A program made the translations under genes and the position numbers. The notes beneath the pieces were generated by a model, which was not told the DNA's origin, searched no databases, and was given only the letters and a program-made list of their open reading frames with translations. From CF-39 sp036518215 (GTDB lineage Bacteria > Chloroflexota > Limnocylindria > P2-11E), in contig DATDNP010000083.1 in assembly GCA_036518215.1 (NCBI GenBank), positions 1-51,861 on the forward strand: a stretch of DNA of 51,861 nucleotides, read 5' to 3'. Below are positions 9,070 through 17,342 of this stretch, piece after piece. How positions within the stretch are numbered: the stretch's first letter is position 1; every line of letters starts with the position of its first letter.

Positions 9070-9695
9070 CAGCGCGCGATGCGCGACTCGACGAAGTCCG
9101 TGATGCGCTTGCGCTGTGCCTCCGCGCCGTCGAGCGCGCGATCGAGATCCTCGGAGAGGGCCTTCACCTGACCTCGGTCCTTGAGCGACGCGAGGTTGAT
9201 CATCACGTTCATCGCGGCGCCCTGGAGCGCCGCCTCGGCCATGAGCGCACCGACCCCGATGTCGCTCACCGCCGCATCCGGCGCCTTCGCGAGGCCCTGC
9301 TCGCAGGCGTCGAGCAAGCGACGGCTCGTCTTCGCGAGCTCGAGCGGCACGCGCGCCGCGGCGAGGAGCGCGGTCTGGATGCGCTCGGTCCGCGTTGCCT
9401 TCTCGGCGTCGTTCGTCTTCGGCAGCTTCATCGCCTCCGCGACGCGCGCGTACACGGCGCTGTCGTCGTCGACGAGGCGCAGGAAGTCGTTCCGGAGGTC
9501 GTCCAGCTGCGCGATGTGATCCCGGAGCGCCTCATCGTCGTCCTTCTTCGCGGCGATGCGAGCGACCATCGCCGCGAGCGCCGCGCCGAGCGCGGCCGCG
9601 TACGCCGACGCGCTCCCGCCGCCGGGCACCGGCACGGCCGACGCGAGGTCGTCGCTGAACGCGCGCAGCGTGCTTTCGACGAGTCGTTGCGACAT
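9069..9695 (-). CDS. fchA: Methenyl-THF cyclohydrolase / formimino-THF cyclodeaminase family (FchA)
   Basis: The 208-residue protein carries the family signature near residues 16-40, FSDDLASAVPVPGGGSASAY followed by an alanine-rich helix, and the C-terminal helical part AALQGAAMNVMINLASL. The family includes FTCD cyclodeaminase and the stand-alone cyclohydrolase FchA. Because the adjacent FolD lacks the cyclohydrolase lysine and glutamine, conversion of methenyl-THF to 10-formyl-THF is the likeliest role; cyclodeaminase activity would need histidine-degradation genes, which are not nearby. It starts at ATG 9695 and is first in its operon, divergent from the SAM-riboswitch-controlled metF operon. 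Confidence 0.9.
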   Translation of the reverse strand: MSQRLVESTLRAFSDDLASAVPVPGGGSASAYAAALGAALAAMVARIAAKKDDDEALRDHIAQLDDLRNDFLRLVDDDSAVYARVAEAMKLPKTNDAEKATRTERIQTALLAAARVPLELAKTSRRLLDACEQGLAKAPDAAVSDIGVGALMAEAALQGAAMNVMINLASLKDRGQVKALSEDLDRALDGAEAQRKRITDFVESRIAR

Positions 9696-9738
9696 GGGCG
9701 CGTGCGAGTGTACGTGTTACGATGCCGCGAACGCGGTC

Positions 9739-9841
9739 CCTTTCATCCAGAGAGGCTGAGGGAACGGCCCGATGACGCCTCGGCAACCGGCGGAGACCCG
9801 CAGTGGTGCCAACTCCGGCCCGACAAGGGAAAGATGAGAGG
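9739..9841 (+). promoter_or_regulatory. SAM-I (S-box) riboswitch controlling metF operon
   Basis: The conserved S-box core is easy to read: CCAGAGAGGCTGAGGGA (9747-9763), CGGCCCGATGACGCC, CGGCAACCGG (9781-9790), GTGGTGCCAACTCC and GATGAGAGG. The closing stem P1 pairs CCTTTCATC (9739-9747) with GATGAGAGG (9833-9841), nine pairs with one G-U. No terminator hairpin with a U-run follows; the metF TTG start is at 9850. The 3' P1 strand itself contains GAGAGG, the only Shine-Dalgarno candidate 8 nt before that TTG, so SAM binding would directly hide the ribosome binding site. A -10-like TACGAT is at 9718-9723. Methionine genes downstream fit SAM-dependent repression. Confidence 0.95.
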
Positions 9842-9849
9842 TCAGAAGT

Positions 9850-10767
9850 TTGAGCGCATTCACAGAGCTCATCGGTCGCGGCGAGTTCGTCGTCACGGCC
9901 GAGCTCAATCCCCCGAAGAGCGCCGCCGCGAGCGTCGTGCGTCGCCGCGCGAGCGTGCTCAAGGGGTACGCCGATGCGGTGAACATCACCGACAGCAATC
10001 GCGCGGTCGTCGCGATGGCCGCGATCCCCGCCGCCGTCCTCGTGCGTGAGGCCGGGGTCGAGCCGATCGTGCAGATGACCGGCCGCGATCGCAACCGCAT
10101 CGCGCTCCAGGCGGATCTCCTCGGCGCGAACGCGCTCGGACTCGAGCACTTCGTGTTCATGAGCGGCGACGACCCGAAGCAGGGGAACCATCCCGACGCG
10201 GTGAACGTGAAGGACCTCGACGGGATCGGCCTCGTGAAGATGGCCGTCCGGATGCGCGATGAGGGGAAGTTCCTGTCCGGGGACGAGCTGAAGCAGCCGC
10301 CACGCTACGTCGTGGGAGCGACCGCGTCACCGTTCACGAAGCCGATGGAGGCCGACGTCGCGAAGACGGTCGAGAAGATCGCGGCCGGCGCCGACTTCCT
10401 GCAGACCCAGCCGGTGTTCGACCTCGCGACCTTCGGCCGCTGGCTGGCCGAGGTCCGGCGCGCGGCTCCGCGGAACGTCGCGATCATCGCGGGCGTCTTC
10501 GTGCTGCGCTCGGCCGAGCAGGCCGAGCGGCTCGCGAAGATCCCGGGACTCGCGCTCGGCCCCGACGTGCTCGAGCGGATGAAGCGAGCGGACGACGCGG
10601 AGGCGGAAGGCGTCTCGCTCGCGGTCGAGATGGTGCGAAGCCTGCGCAAGCTGCCGGGGGTCGGCGGCGTGCATCTGTATGCGATCGAATGGCCGGAGGG
10701 CGTCGCGCGCGTCGTCGAAGGCGCCGGCCTCTACCCGCGAGCGAAAGTGAAGGAGGCCGTCCATTGA
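9850..10767 (+). CDS. metF: Methylenetetrahydrofolate reductase MetF
   Basis: A 305-residue TIM-barrel reductase of the MTHFR family: FVVTAELNPPKS at the N-terminus (the catalytic glutamate region), ADAVNITDSNRA, QMTGRDRNRIALQADLLGA and FMSGDDPKQGNHPDA, with FLQTQPVFD towards the C-terminus. It reduces 5,10-methylene-THF to 5-methyl-THF, the methyl donor for methionine synthesis. The start is TTG 9850, 8 nt after the GAGAGG buried in the riboswitch P1 stem. The stop overlaps the next start as TTGA. The protein has no C-terminal regulatory domain, as usual in bacteria. Confidence 0.95.
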   Translation: MSAFTELIGRGEFVVTAELNPPKSAAASVVRRRASVLKGYADAVNITDSNRAVVAMAAIPAAVLVREAGVEPIVQMTGRDRNRIALQADLLGANALGLEHFVFMSGDDPKQGNHPDAVNVKDLDGIGLVKMAVRMRDEGKFLSGDELKQPPRYVVGATASPFTKPMEADVAKTVEKIAAGADFLQTQPVFDLATFGRWLAEVRRAAPRNVAIIAGVFVLRSAEQAERLAKIPGLALGPDVLERMKRADDAEAEGVSLAVEMVRSLRKLPGVGGVHLYAIEWPEGVARVVEGAGLYPRAKVKEAVH

Positions 10768-11732
10768 AGACGACCGTCATCGGCGCCTATCCGAAGATCT
10801 CCGACGAGCGGCAGGACCTGCGCCGCGCGCTCCACGCGCACGACCGCGGCGAGCTCGACGACGCCGCGCTCGACACCGTGTACGACGAGACGATCGCGTG
10901 GGCCGTCGGCGAGATCCATTCCGCCGGGATCGACGTCCCGAACGACGGTCACATCCGCTGGGACGATCTGCTCGCGCCGTTCGCGAGCGGCTGGAAGAAC
11001 TGCGAGCGGGGACCGCTCGAGCGCTTCTACGACAACAACACCTACTTCCGGCAGCCCGTCGTGAAGGGACCGATCGAAAGCGACGGAAAGACGCTCGTGC
11101 GCGACTTCACGTACGCGAACAAGCTCGCGAGCGGGATGAAGGCGGGGATCTGCGGGCCGCTCACGTTCGCGACGCTCACCGCGGAGGATCGCCACTACAA
11201 GACCCTCGAGGACCGGACGCTCGCCGCGGCGGACGCGCTCGCCGCGGAGCTGCGCGGCCTCAAGGCCGCCGGCGCGCCGCTCGTCGACGTGGAGGAGCCC
11301 GCGCTCGCGGCGCACCCGGAGCTCATCGATCTCGAGCGCGCAGCGTTCGATCGGCTCGCGAAGGCGGGCGTGCCGCTCGCGCTCCATGCGTACTTCTTCC
11401 CGATCGACACGATCATCGCGAAGCTCGCGTCGTTCCCGATCGCGCAGCTCGGCGTCGATGCGCGGAGCCGCGAGACGTCCGCGAAGGCGATCGACGCGCT
11501 CGGCGCGTTCACGGGCACCGTCGTCCTCGGCATCGTCGACGCGCGGAACACCGCGGTCGAGACGCCGCGCGAGCTCGCCGATCTCATCGAGCGCGCCATC
11601 GGCCGCGTCTCGTACGACCGGCTCTGGTTCTCGCCGACGACGGGTCTCGAATACCTGCCGCACGACATCGCGGTCCGCAAGCTGTCCGCGCTCGTCTCGG
11701 CCGCGCGCGCAACGAAGGGGGTGCCGGCGTGA
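10764..11732 (+). CDS. MetE-like barrel protein lacking zinc ligands (MetE N-terminal-half-like)
   Basis: A 322-residue MetE-superfamily barrel with the opening VIGAYPKISDERQDLRRAL, AGICGPLTFATL and DVEEPAL, and GIVDARNTAVETP, a pattern closest to the non-catalytic N-terminal half of full-length MetE. The zinc ligands are missing: the expected HxC is His208-Ala-Tyr210 and the C-terminal PDCG cysteine is Thr293 (SPTTGLEY). Full-length MetE is a fusion of two such barrels, the first without zinc. Here the two halves appear as separate adjacent genes. TTG 10764 has a strong Shine-Dalgarno AAGGAGG at 10750-10756. It overlaps metF by TTGA and the next gene by GTGA. It may bind 5-methyl-THF for its partner or be an independent paralogue. 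Confidence 0.85.
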   Translation: MKTTVIGAYPKISDERQDLRRALHAHDRGELDDAALDTVYDETIAWAVGEIHSAGIDVPNDGHIRWDDLLAPFASGWKNCERGPLERFYDNNTYFRQPVVKGPIESDGKTLVRDFTYANKLASGMKAGICGPLTFATLTAEDRHYKTLEDRTLAAADALAAELRGLKAAGAPLVDVEEPALAAHPELIDLERAAFDRLAKAGVPLALHAYFFPIDTIIAKLASFPIAQLGVDARSRETSAKAIDALGAFTGTVVLGIVDARNTAVETPRELADLIERAIGRVSYDRLWFSPTTGLEYLPHDIAVRKLSALVSAARATKGVPA

Positions 11733-12712
11733 GCGAGATCCTATTGACGACGACGGTCGGCTCGTTCGGGAAGCCCGACTATCTGCAGAAGGCGCGCAAC
11801 CAGAACGCGCGCGGCAAGCTCTCCGACAGCGACCTCGAGCAGCTCGAGCGCAAGGCGACCGAGGAGTGGATCCGCCGTCAGGAGGCGATCGACCTCGACA
11901 TCCTCGTCGACGGAGAGATGTACCGCGGCGACATGGTCGCGTATTTCGCGGAGCGTCTCGAGGGGTTCACGATCGGCGGCCTCGTGCGCTCGTACGGGAA
12001 CCGCTACTACCACAAGCCCGTCATCGCATCGAAGGTCCGCCGGCCGAAGGCGATGACCGTCGACTGGTTCCGCTACACGCAAGGCCTCACCGATCGTCCG
12101 GTGAAGGGCATGCTCACGGGGCCGTACACGATGCTCGACTGGTCGTACAACGAGGCCTACAAGACGCGGCGCGACGCCGCGCTCGCGCTCGCCGAGGTCA
12201 TCCGGCAGGAGGCCGAGGACCTCGAACGCGCGGGCGCGAAATACATCCAGATCGACGAGCCCGCGATCCATGCGCGACCCGAGGAGATCGACATCGCGAT
12301 CGAGGCGATGGGCGTCGTCACGCAGAACCTGAAGGCGAAGACGGTGTCGCACATCTGCTACGGCGACTTCGCCGCGATCTACCCGAAGGTCCTCGAGCTC
12401 CCCGTCGACCAGCTCGATCTCGCCATGTCGAACTACGAATACCGCTGGCTCGATCTGTTCAAGCAGCATCCCTTCACGAAAGAGCTCGCGATCGGGATCG
12501 TCGACGTGCATTCGCACCGCCTCGAGACGGTCGACGAGGCCGCGGAGGGGATCCGCAAGGGGCTCGCGTACGTGAAGCCGGACAAGCTCCTGCCGCATCC
12601 CGACTGCGGGCTCAAGACACGCACGGTCGAGGAGTCGCTCGACAAGTGCCGCGTCGTCGTCGAGGCCGCGAAGAAAGTGCGCAGCGAGGTGTCCAAAGCG
12701 GCGGCCGTGTAG
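11729..12712 (+). CDS. metE: Cobalamin-independent methionine synthase catalytic half (core MetE)
   Basis: A 327-residue protein matching the C-terminal catalytic half of MetE: TTTVGSFGKPDY at the start, GEMYRGDMVAYF, PVKGMLTGPYTMLDWS, IQIDEPAI and LPHPDCGLKTR. The zinc ligands are all present: His208 and Cys210 (SHICYG), probably Glu237 (NYEYR) and Cys293 (PDCG). The enzyme transfers a methyl group to homocysteine to make methionine. The N-terminal half of ordinary MetE (about 750 residues) is absent from this protein but a zinc-less homologue is encoded immediately upstream. Alternatively this is a stand-alone core-MetE using a corrinoid methyl donor, as described for Dehalococcoides. The GTG start overlaps the upstream stop. 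Confidence 0.92.
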   Translation: MSEILLTTTVGSFGKPDYLQKARNQNARGKLSDSDLEQLERKATEEWIRRQEAIDLDILVDGEMYRGDMVAYFAERLEGFTIGGLVRSYGNRYYHKPVIASKVRRPKAMTVDWFRYTQGLTDRPVKGMLTGPYTMLDWSYNEAYKTRRDAALALAEVIRQEAEDLERAGAKYIQIDEPAIHARPEEIDIAIEAMGVVTQNLKAKTVSHICYGDFAAIYPKVLELPVDQLDLAMSNYEYRWLDLFKQHPFTKELAIGIVDVHSHRLETVDEAAEGIRKGLAYVKPDKLLPHPDCGLKTRTVEESLDKCRVVVEAAKKVRSEVSKAAAV

Positions 12713-12722
12713 GCCCTACAGT
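12708..12722 (+). promoter_or_regulatory. Palindrome with overlapping -10-like box upstream of M20 peptidase
   Basis: TGTAGGCCCTACA (12708-12720) is a perfect 6+1+6 palindrome that covers the metE stop codon. TACAGT (12717-12722) resembles a -10 box; transcription from it would give about 40 nt of leader with GGGGAG before ATG 12770. No convincing -35 is seen, so this is a candidate only. Confidence 0.3.
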
Positions 12723-12769
12723 GGACCGCGGACCAGGGCGACGCGGTCACACCATCGTGGGGAGCGCAC

Positions 12770-14101
12770 ATGGCCATGCTCGTCGAGGAGACGACCGATC
12801 TCCTCCAGCACCTCATTCGGAACGCGTGCGTGAACGACGGCACGCCGCAGTCGGGCCACGAGCTCCGCAGCGTCGACACGCTCGAGAGCTACCTGCGTGT
12901 CCCCGGCGTGGAGATGCGGCGGTACGAGCCGGTGCCGGGACGGGGGAGCCTCGTCGTTCGCATCGAGGGCAGCGACAAGACCGCGCCGAGCCTGCATCTC
13001 ATGGGACACACCGACGTCGTCCCGGTGACGCCGTCGGGCTGGCGGCACGACCCCTTCGGCGGCGAGCTCATCGACGGCGAGGTGTGGGGCCGCGGCGCGA
13101 TCGACATGCTCGACGTCACGGCGTCGATGGCCGTCGCGCTGAAGCAGCTGCTCACGACCGGTTTCCGGCCGAAGGGGACGCTCATCTACTCGGCCGTCGC
13201 CGACGAGGAGGCCCTCGGGACGCATGGCGCGCAGTGGCTCACCGAGAACGCATGGGACGACGTGAAGAGCGACTACCTCGTGACGGAGTTCGGTGGCGCG
13301 CGCATCCCGATCGGACAGGGCGCGAAGCTGCCGATCATGACGGCGGAGAAGGGCTCGCAGTGGACCCGGCTCCGCGTGAAGGGCACGCCCGGACACGGCT
13401 CGATGCCGTACCGCAGCGATAACGCCCTCGTGAAGGCGGCCGAGCTCATCACGCGCATCGCGAAGTACAAGGCGCCGCTTCACCTGCGGGGCGTGTGGAA
13501 GGAGTTCGTCGAGGGGATCGACCTGCCGACGGTCCAGCGCATGGCGCTCACGACCGCCGCGACGTTCGACGCCGCGCTCGATCGGCTTCCCGCGGGCGCC
13601 GACAAGATGATGTACGCCGCCACGCGCACGACGTTCTCGCCGAATATCGCGCACTCGGGCATCAAGCTGAACGTGATCCCGGACAGCGCCGAGATCGACG
13701 TCGACATCCGTCTCCTGCCGGGTGACGAGGGCGACGGCGTGCGCGCGATGCTGCGTGACGCGGCGGGCGACCTGTGGAAGGACGTCGAGATCGTCGCCGA
13801 GGGCGACAATCCCGCGACCGAGTCGCCGCGCGACACGCCGCTGTGGCGTGCGCTCACGAAGGTGACGCAGCAGCTCGTCCCCGACTCGACGACCGTGCCG
13901 TTCCTCGTCGTCGGCGCGACCGACGCGCGGTTCTTCCGTCGCAAGGGCGTCATCGCGTACGGCTATGGCCTCATGAGCCAGCAGATCCCGTTCGGCGAGT
14001 TCTCGAAGCTCTTCCACGGGAACAACGAGCGCGTCGACCTCGACACGCTGAAGCTCATGACGCCGCTCTGGGAAGGCGCGATCCGGGAGATGGTCGGCTA
14101 G
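12770..14101 (+). CDS. M20 family metallopeptidase (dipeptidase/deacylase type)
   Basis: A 443-residue M20 metallohydrolase. Metal ligands and catalytic residues are visible: His80 and Asp82 in GHTDVVPV, Asp112 in GRGAIDM, the DEEALGTHG pair near 146-147, and the C-terminal FHGNNERVD. The dimerisation lid contains KGTPGHGSMPYRSDNALVKA. Members cleave dipeptides, N-acyl amino acids or succinyl-diaminopimelate. The large lid and lack of a biosynthetic partner favour a general peptidase or acylase. A Shine-Dalgarno GGGGAG precedes ATG 12770. It stands 57 nt after the metE stop and is followed after 5 nt by an alpha/beta hydrolase, so those two form a hydrolase pair. Confidence 0.9.
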   Translation: MAMLVEETTDLLQHLIRNACVNDGTPQSGHELRSVDTLESYLRVPGVEMRRYEPVPGRGSLVVRIEGSDKTAPSLHLMGHTDVVPVTPSGWRHDPFGGELIDGEVWGRGAIDMLDVTASMAVALKQLLTTGFRPKGTLIYSAVADEEALGTHGAQWLTENAWDDVKSDYLVTEFGGARIPIGQGAKLPIMTAEKGSQWTRLRVKGTPGHGSMPYRSDNALVKAAELITRIAKYKAPLHLRGVWKEFVEGIDLPTVQRMALTTAATFDAALDRLPAGADKMMYAATRTTFSPNIAHSGIKLNVIPDSAEIDVDIRLLPGDEGDGVRAMLRDAAGDLWKDVEIVAEGDNPATESPRDTPLWRALTKVTQQLVPDSTTVPFLVVGATDARFFRRKGVIAYGYGLMSQQIPFGEFSKLFHGNNERVDLDTLKLMTPLWEGAIREMVG

Positions 14102-14106
14102 ACCGC

Positions 14107-14964
14107 GTGGCGTACGACCCGTTCGGCCGAGGTCCATACGCGGTCGGCACCACGACGCTCGCCCTCACCGACACGTCGCGCGAGCGCGCGATCCCGGTCG
14201 CCGTGTGGCGGCCCGAGGGCGTCACGACGGCGCCGCTCCTCGTCCATTCGCACTCGAGCTACGGCCACCCACGCCAGTCGTCGTTCCTGTGCGAACACCT
14301 CGCGAGTCACGGCTACGTCGTCGCGGCGCCCGAGCACACCGGCAACACGCCCGCGGACCTCCGTCCACGGGGCGCGCCGCCGCTCACATCCGACGAGCTC
14401 GACGCGCTCGTGCGCCGCATGATCGGCGACCGCGTGCCCGACGTGCGCTTCACGCTCGACCGCATGCTGGCCGGCGGCGCGGGCATCGCGATCGACCCGG
14501 CACGCGTCGGCGTCCTTGGATGGAGCTTCGGTGGATGGGCGGCGCTCGCCACGCTCGAGCAGGACGCGCGCCCGGCGGCGGTCGCCGCGCTCGCCTCCGG
14601 CGGCGGCTCGAACCCCTTGCCCGGCATCATCCCCGCGACCTTGACGTTCCGTTGGTCGCGCGTCGTGCCCGCGCTCTTCCTCGCGGCGGACCGCGACCAG
14701 TACATCCCGCTCGCCTCCGTCGCCGAGCTGTACGAGCGCGCCCCGGGGCCGAAGCGGATGTACACGCTGCGCAACGCGGACCACGGCCACTTCGCGGATG
14801 AGGTGCCGCCCGGCATGTGCGACGCGACGCACGCGCACGCATTCACGCGCGCGCTCACCCTCGCGCACTTCGACGCCGCGCTCCAGGCGAATGAGGCGGC
14901 GCGCTCGTTCATGGCCGGCGACGTCGTCGCAGCGCTCCGCGCGCGGGGGATCGCGGCCGACTGA
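14107..14964 (+). CDS. Alpha/beta hydrolase (dienelactone hydrolase / PAF-acetylhydrolase-like)
   Basis: About 285 residues with an alpha/beta hydrolase fold: LLVHSHSSYGHPRQSS near residue 40 (oxyanion region), the nucleophile elbow GVLGWSFGGWAAL near residue 138, the acid region FLAADRDQYIPL and the histidine in NADHGHFAD. The frame stays open far upstream inside the M20 gene, but GTG 14107 gives a normal N-terminus (AYDPFGRGPYAVGTTTLALTD) typical of this family. Family members hydrolyse esters or lactones. No signal peptide is seen. Operonic with the M20 gene. Substrate unknown. Confidence 0.85.
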   Translation: MAYDPFGRGPYAVGTTTLALTDTSRERAIPVAVWRPEGVTTAPLLVHSHSSYGHPRQSSFLCEHLASHGYVVAAPEHTGNTPADLRPRGAPPLTSDELDALVRRMIGDRVPDVRFTLDRMLAGGAGIAIDPARVGVLGWSFGGWAALATLEQDARPAAVAALASGGGSNPLPGIIPATLTFRWSRVVPALFLAADRDQYIPLASVAELYERAPGPKRMYTLRNADHGHFADEVPPGMCDATHAHAFTRALTLAHFDAALQANEAARSFMAGDVVAALRARGIAAD

Positions 14965-14974
14965 CGCGCTGGGG

Positions 14975-15409
14975 CTACTGCCCGAGCGCCGCCCGAAGCT
15001 TCGTCGCGATCGCGTCCGCCTCACCGGCGGCGTAGCGCGTGCGCATCCAGAACGTGCGTCCTGGCGAGAACAGCCGGTCACCCTTGCTCCGGGGGACCAC
15101 GTGCACGTGCACGTGCGGCACGCTCTGGCTGATCCGTGTGTTCGAGAGCACGAGCGACCCCTCCGCGCCGAGCGCGGCCTGCATCGCGATCGAGATGCGG
15201 CGCACGACGGAGAAGAGCGGCACGAGCGCGTCGTCCGGAAGATCGTCGAGCGTCTCGTAATGGACCGCGGGAACGACGAGCGTGTGGCCCTTGATCACGG
15301 GCGCATGGTCGAGGAACGCGACGGTGTGCGCGTCGCGATACACGGCGTCGTGATCCGCACCGGCGACGACGGCGCAGAACACGCAGTCCTTGCTCGTCGC
15401 GCGCGCCAT
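14975..15409 (-). CDS. HIT family nucleotide hydrolase/transferase
   Basis: 144 residues with an N-terminal CVFCAVVAG (zinc-type CxxC as in many bacterial HIT proteins) and the histidine triad HVHVHVVP near residue 100. HIT proteins (Hint/Fhit-like) hydrolyse nucleoside phosphoramidates or dinucleoside polyphosphates through the central histidine. The ATG at 15409 is 1 nt from the helicase stop, making it the last gene of the deoC-helicase-HIT operon. The gap of 10 nt to the convergent hydrolase gene leaves no space for a hairpin terminator. Confidence 0.93.
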   Translation of the reverse strand: MARATSKDCVFCAVVAGADHDAVYRDAHTVAFLDHAPVIKGHTLVVPAVHYETLDDLPDDALVPLFSVVRRISIAMQAALGAEGSLVLSNTRISQSVPHVHVHVVPRSKGDRLFSPGRTFWMRTRYAAGEADAIATKLRAALGQ

Positions 15410-15410
15410 G

Positions 15411-16546
<1,136 letters not shown>

Positions 16547-16550
<4 letters not shown>

Positions 16551-17236
16551 CCCTCGCCGCGCCGCTGGCGAAGCTCGTCGAGGATCGCTTTCGTCGACGA
16601 CGTACCGAGCCGGCTCGCACCCGCCTCGAGCATCGCGAGCGCGTCGTCGAGCGTCCGGATACCGCCGGCGGCCTTCACCCCGATCTTGTCGCCCACGACC
16701 TCGCGCAGCAGCCGCACGTCCTCGACGGTCGCACCCTCGGGTCCGAAGCCCGTCGAGGTCTTCACGAAGTCGGCATCCGCCGCGAGCGCGATCTGCGCCG
16801 CGATCGCCTTCTGCGCGTCGTCGAGATACGCGCACTCGAGGATGACCTTCACGATCGCCTCGTTCGCGTGCGCGAGACCGACCACCATCCCGACCTCGCG
16901 CTCGATCGTCGCGTAGTCCTTGTCGACGAGCGCGCCGATGTTGATCACCATGTCGAGCTCGACCGCGCCGTCACGAAGGGCGTTCGTCGCCGTCCCCACC
17001 TTCACCTCCGGCGCCTGACCGCCGTGCGGGAACCCGATGACGGTCGACGTGACGACCCCCGAGTCCTTGAGGAGCCGGACCGTGTCGGGCACGTAGAAGG
17101 GCTTGACGCACACGCTCGCGATGTGCTCTTTGCGCGCGATCGTGCACGCGTCGACGACATCGCGCTCACCCTGGGTCGGCTTGAGGACCGCGTGATCGAT
17201 GACGGAGGCCAGCTCGGGGACTGACGGTAAGCTCAT
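16547..17236 (-). CDS. deoC: Deoxyribose-phosphate aldolase DeoC
   Basis: 229 residues with DeoC motifs: IDHAVLKPTQ at the N-terminus, VIGFPHGGQAPEVK, ELDMVINIGAL, the Schiff-base lysine in DFVKTSTGFG and the second lysine in GVKAAGGIRT. It splits 2-deoxyribose-5-phosphate into glyceraldehyde-3-phosphate and acetaldehyde in deoxynucleoside catabolism. ATG 17236 was chosen over upstream starts because the DeoC homology begins right there; the upstream region is a hairpin-bearing leader (17237-17299) that is repeated in front of sucC. First gene of the operon with the helicase and HIT protein. Confidence 0.95.
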
Positions 17237-17299
17237 CGTCGCTTCGCGCCGATTCGCATAGGACCTGTCTTCGCAGGGGCTCCGCCCCTGCCACCCCGG
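17234..17299 (-). repeat. Leader repeat element, copy A (upstream of deoC)
   Basis: Read with the deoC strand, a 29-nt block with a perfect hairpin (GCAGGGGC, 3-nt loop, GCCCCTGC; 17273-17291) is followed by 17 variable nt and a 20-nt block ending in the deoC start codon. The same two blocks, with one base difference, occur in front of sucC at 47919-47985. There is no U-run after the hairpin, so it is not an ordinary terminator. Confidence 0.8.
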
Positions 17300-17330
17300 A
17301 CTACGGCCATTGTTCCTCCAGTATCGCGGG

Positions 17331-17336
17331 TATGCT
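17331..17336 (+). promoter_or_regulatory. -10 box of leaderless promoter for site-2 protease
   Basis: TATGCT lies exactly 6 nt before GTG 17343, the same spacing as at 5507/5514. TTGTTC (17310-17315) is a possible -35 at a short 15-nt spacing. No Shine-Dalgarno precedes the GTG. Confidence 0.45.
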
Positions 17337-17342
17337 CGGCCG

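Noticed and set aside
17273..17291. Hairpin before deoC as an intrinsic terminator
   Set aside because: No T-run follows in either direction and it is positioned, with a conserved flanking block, just before a start codon in two places.
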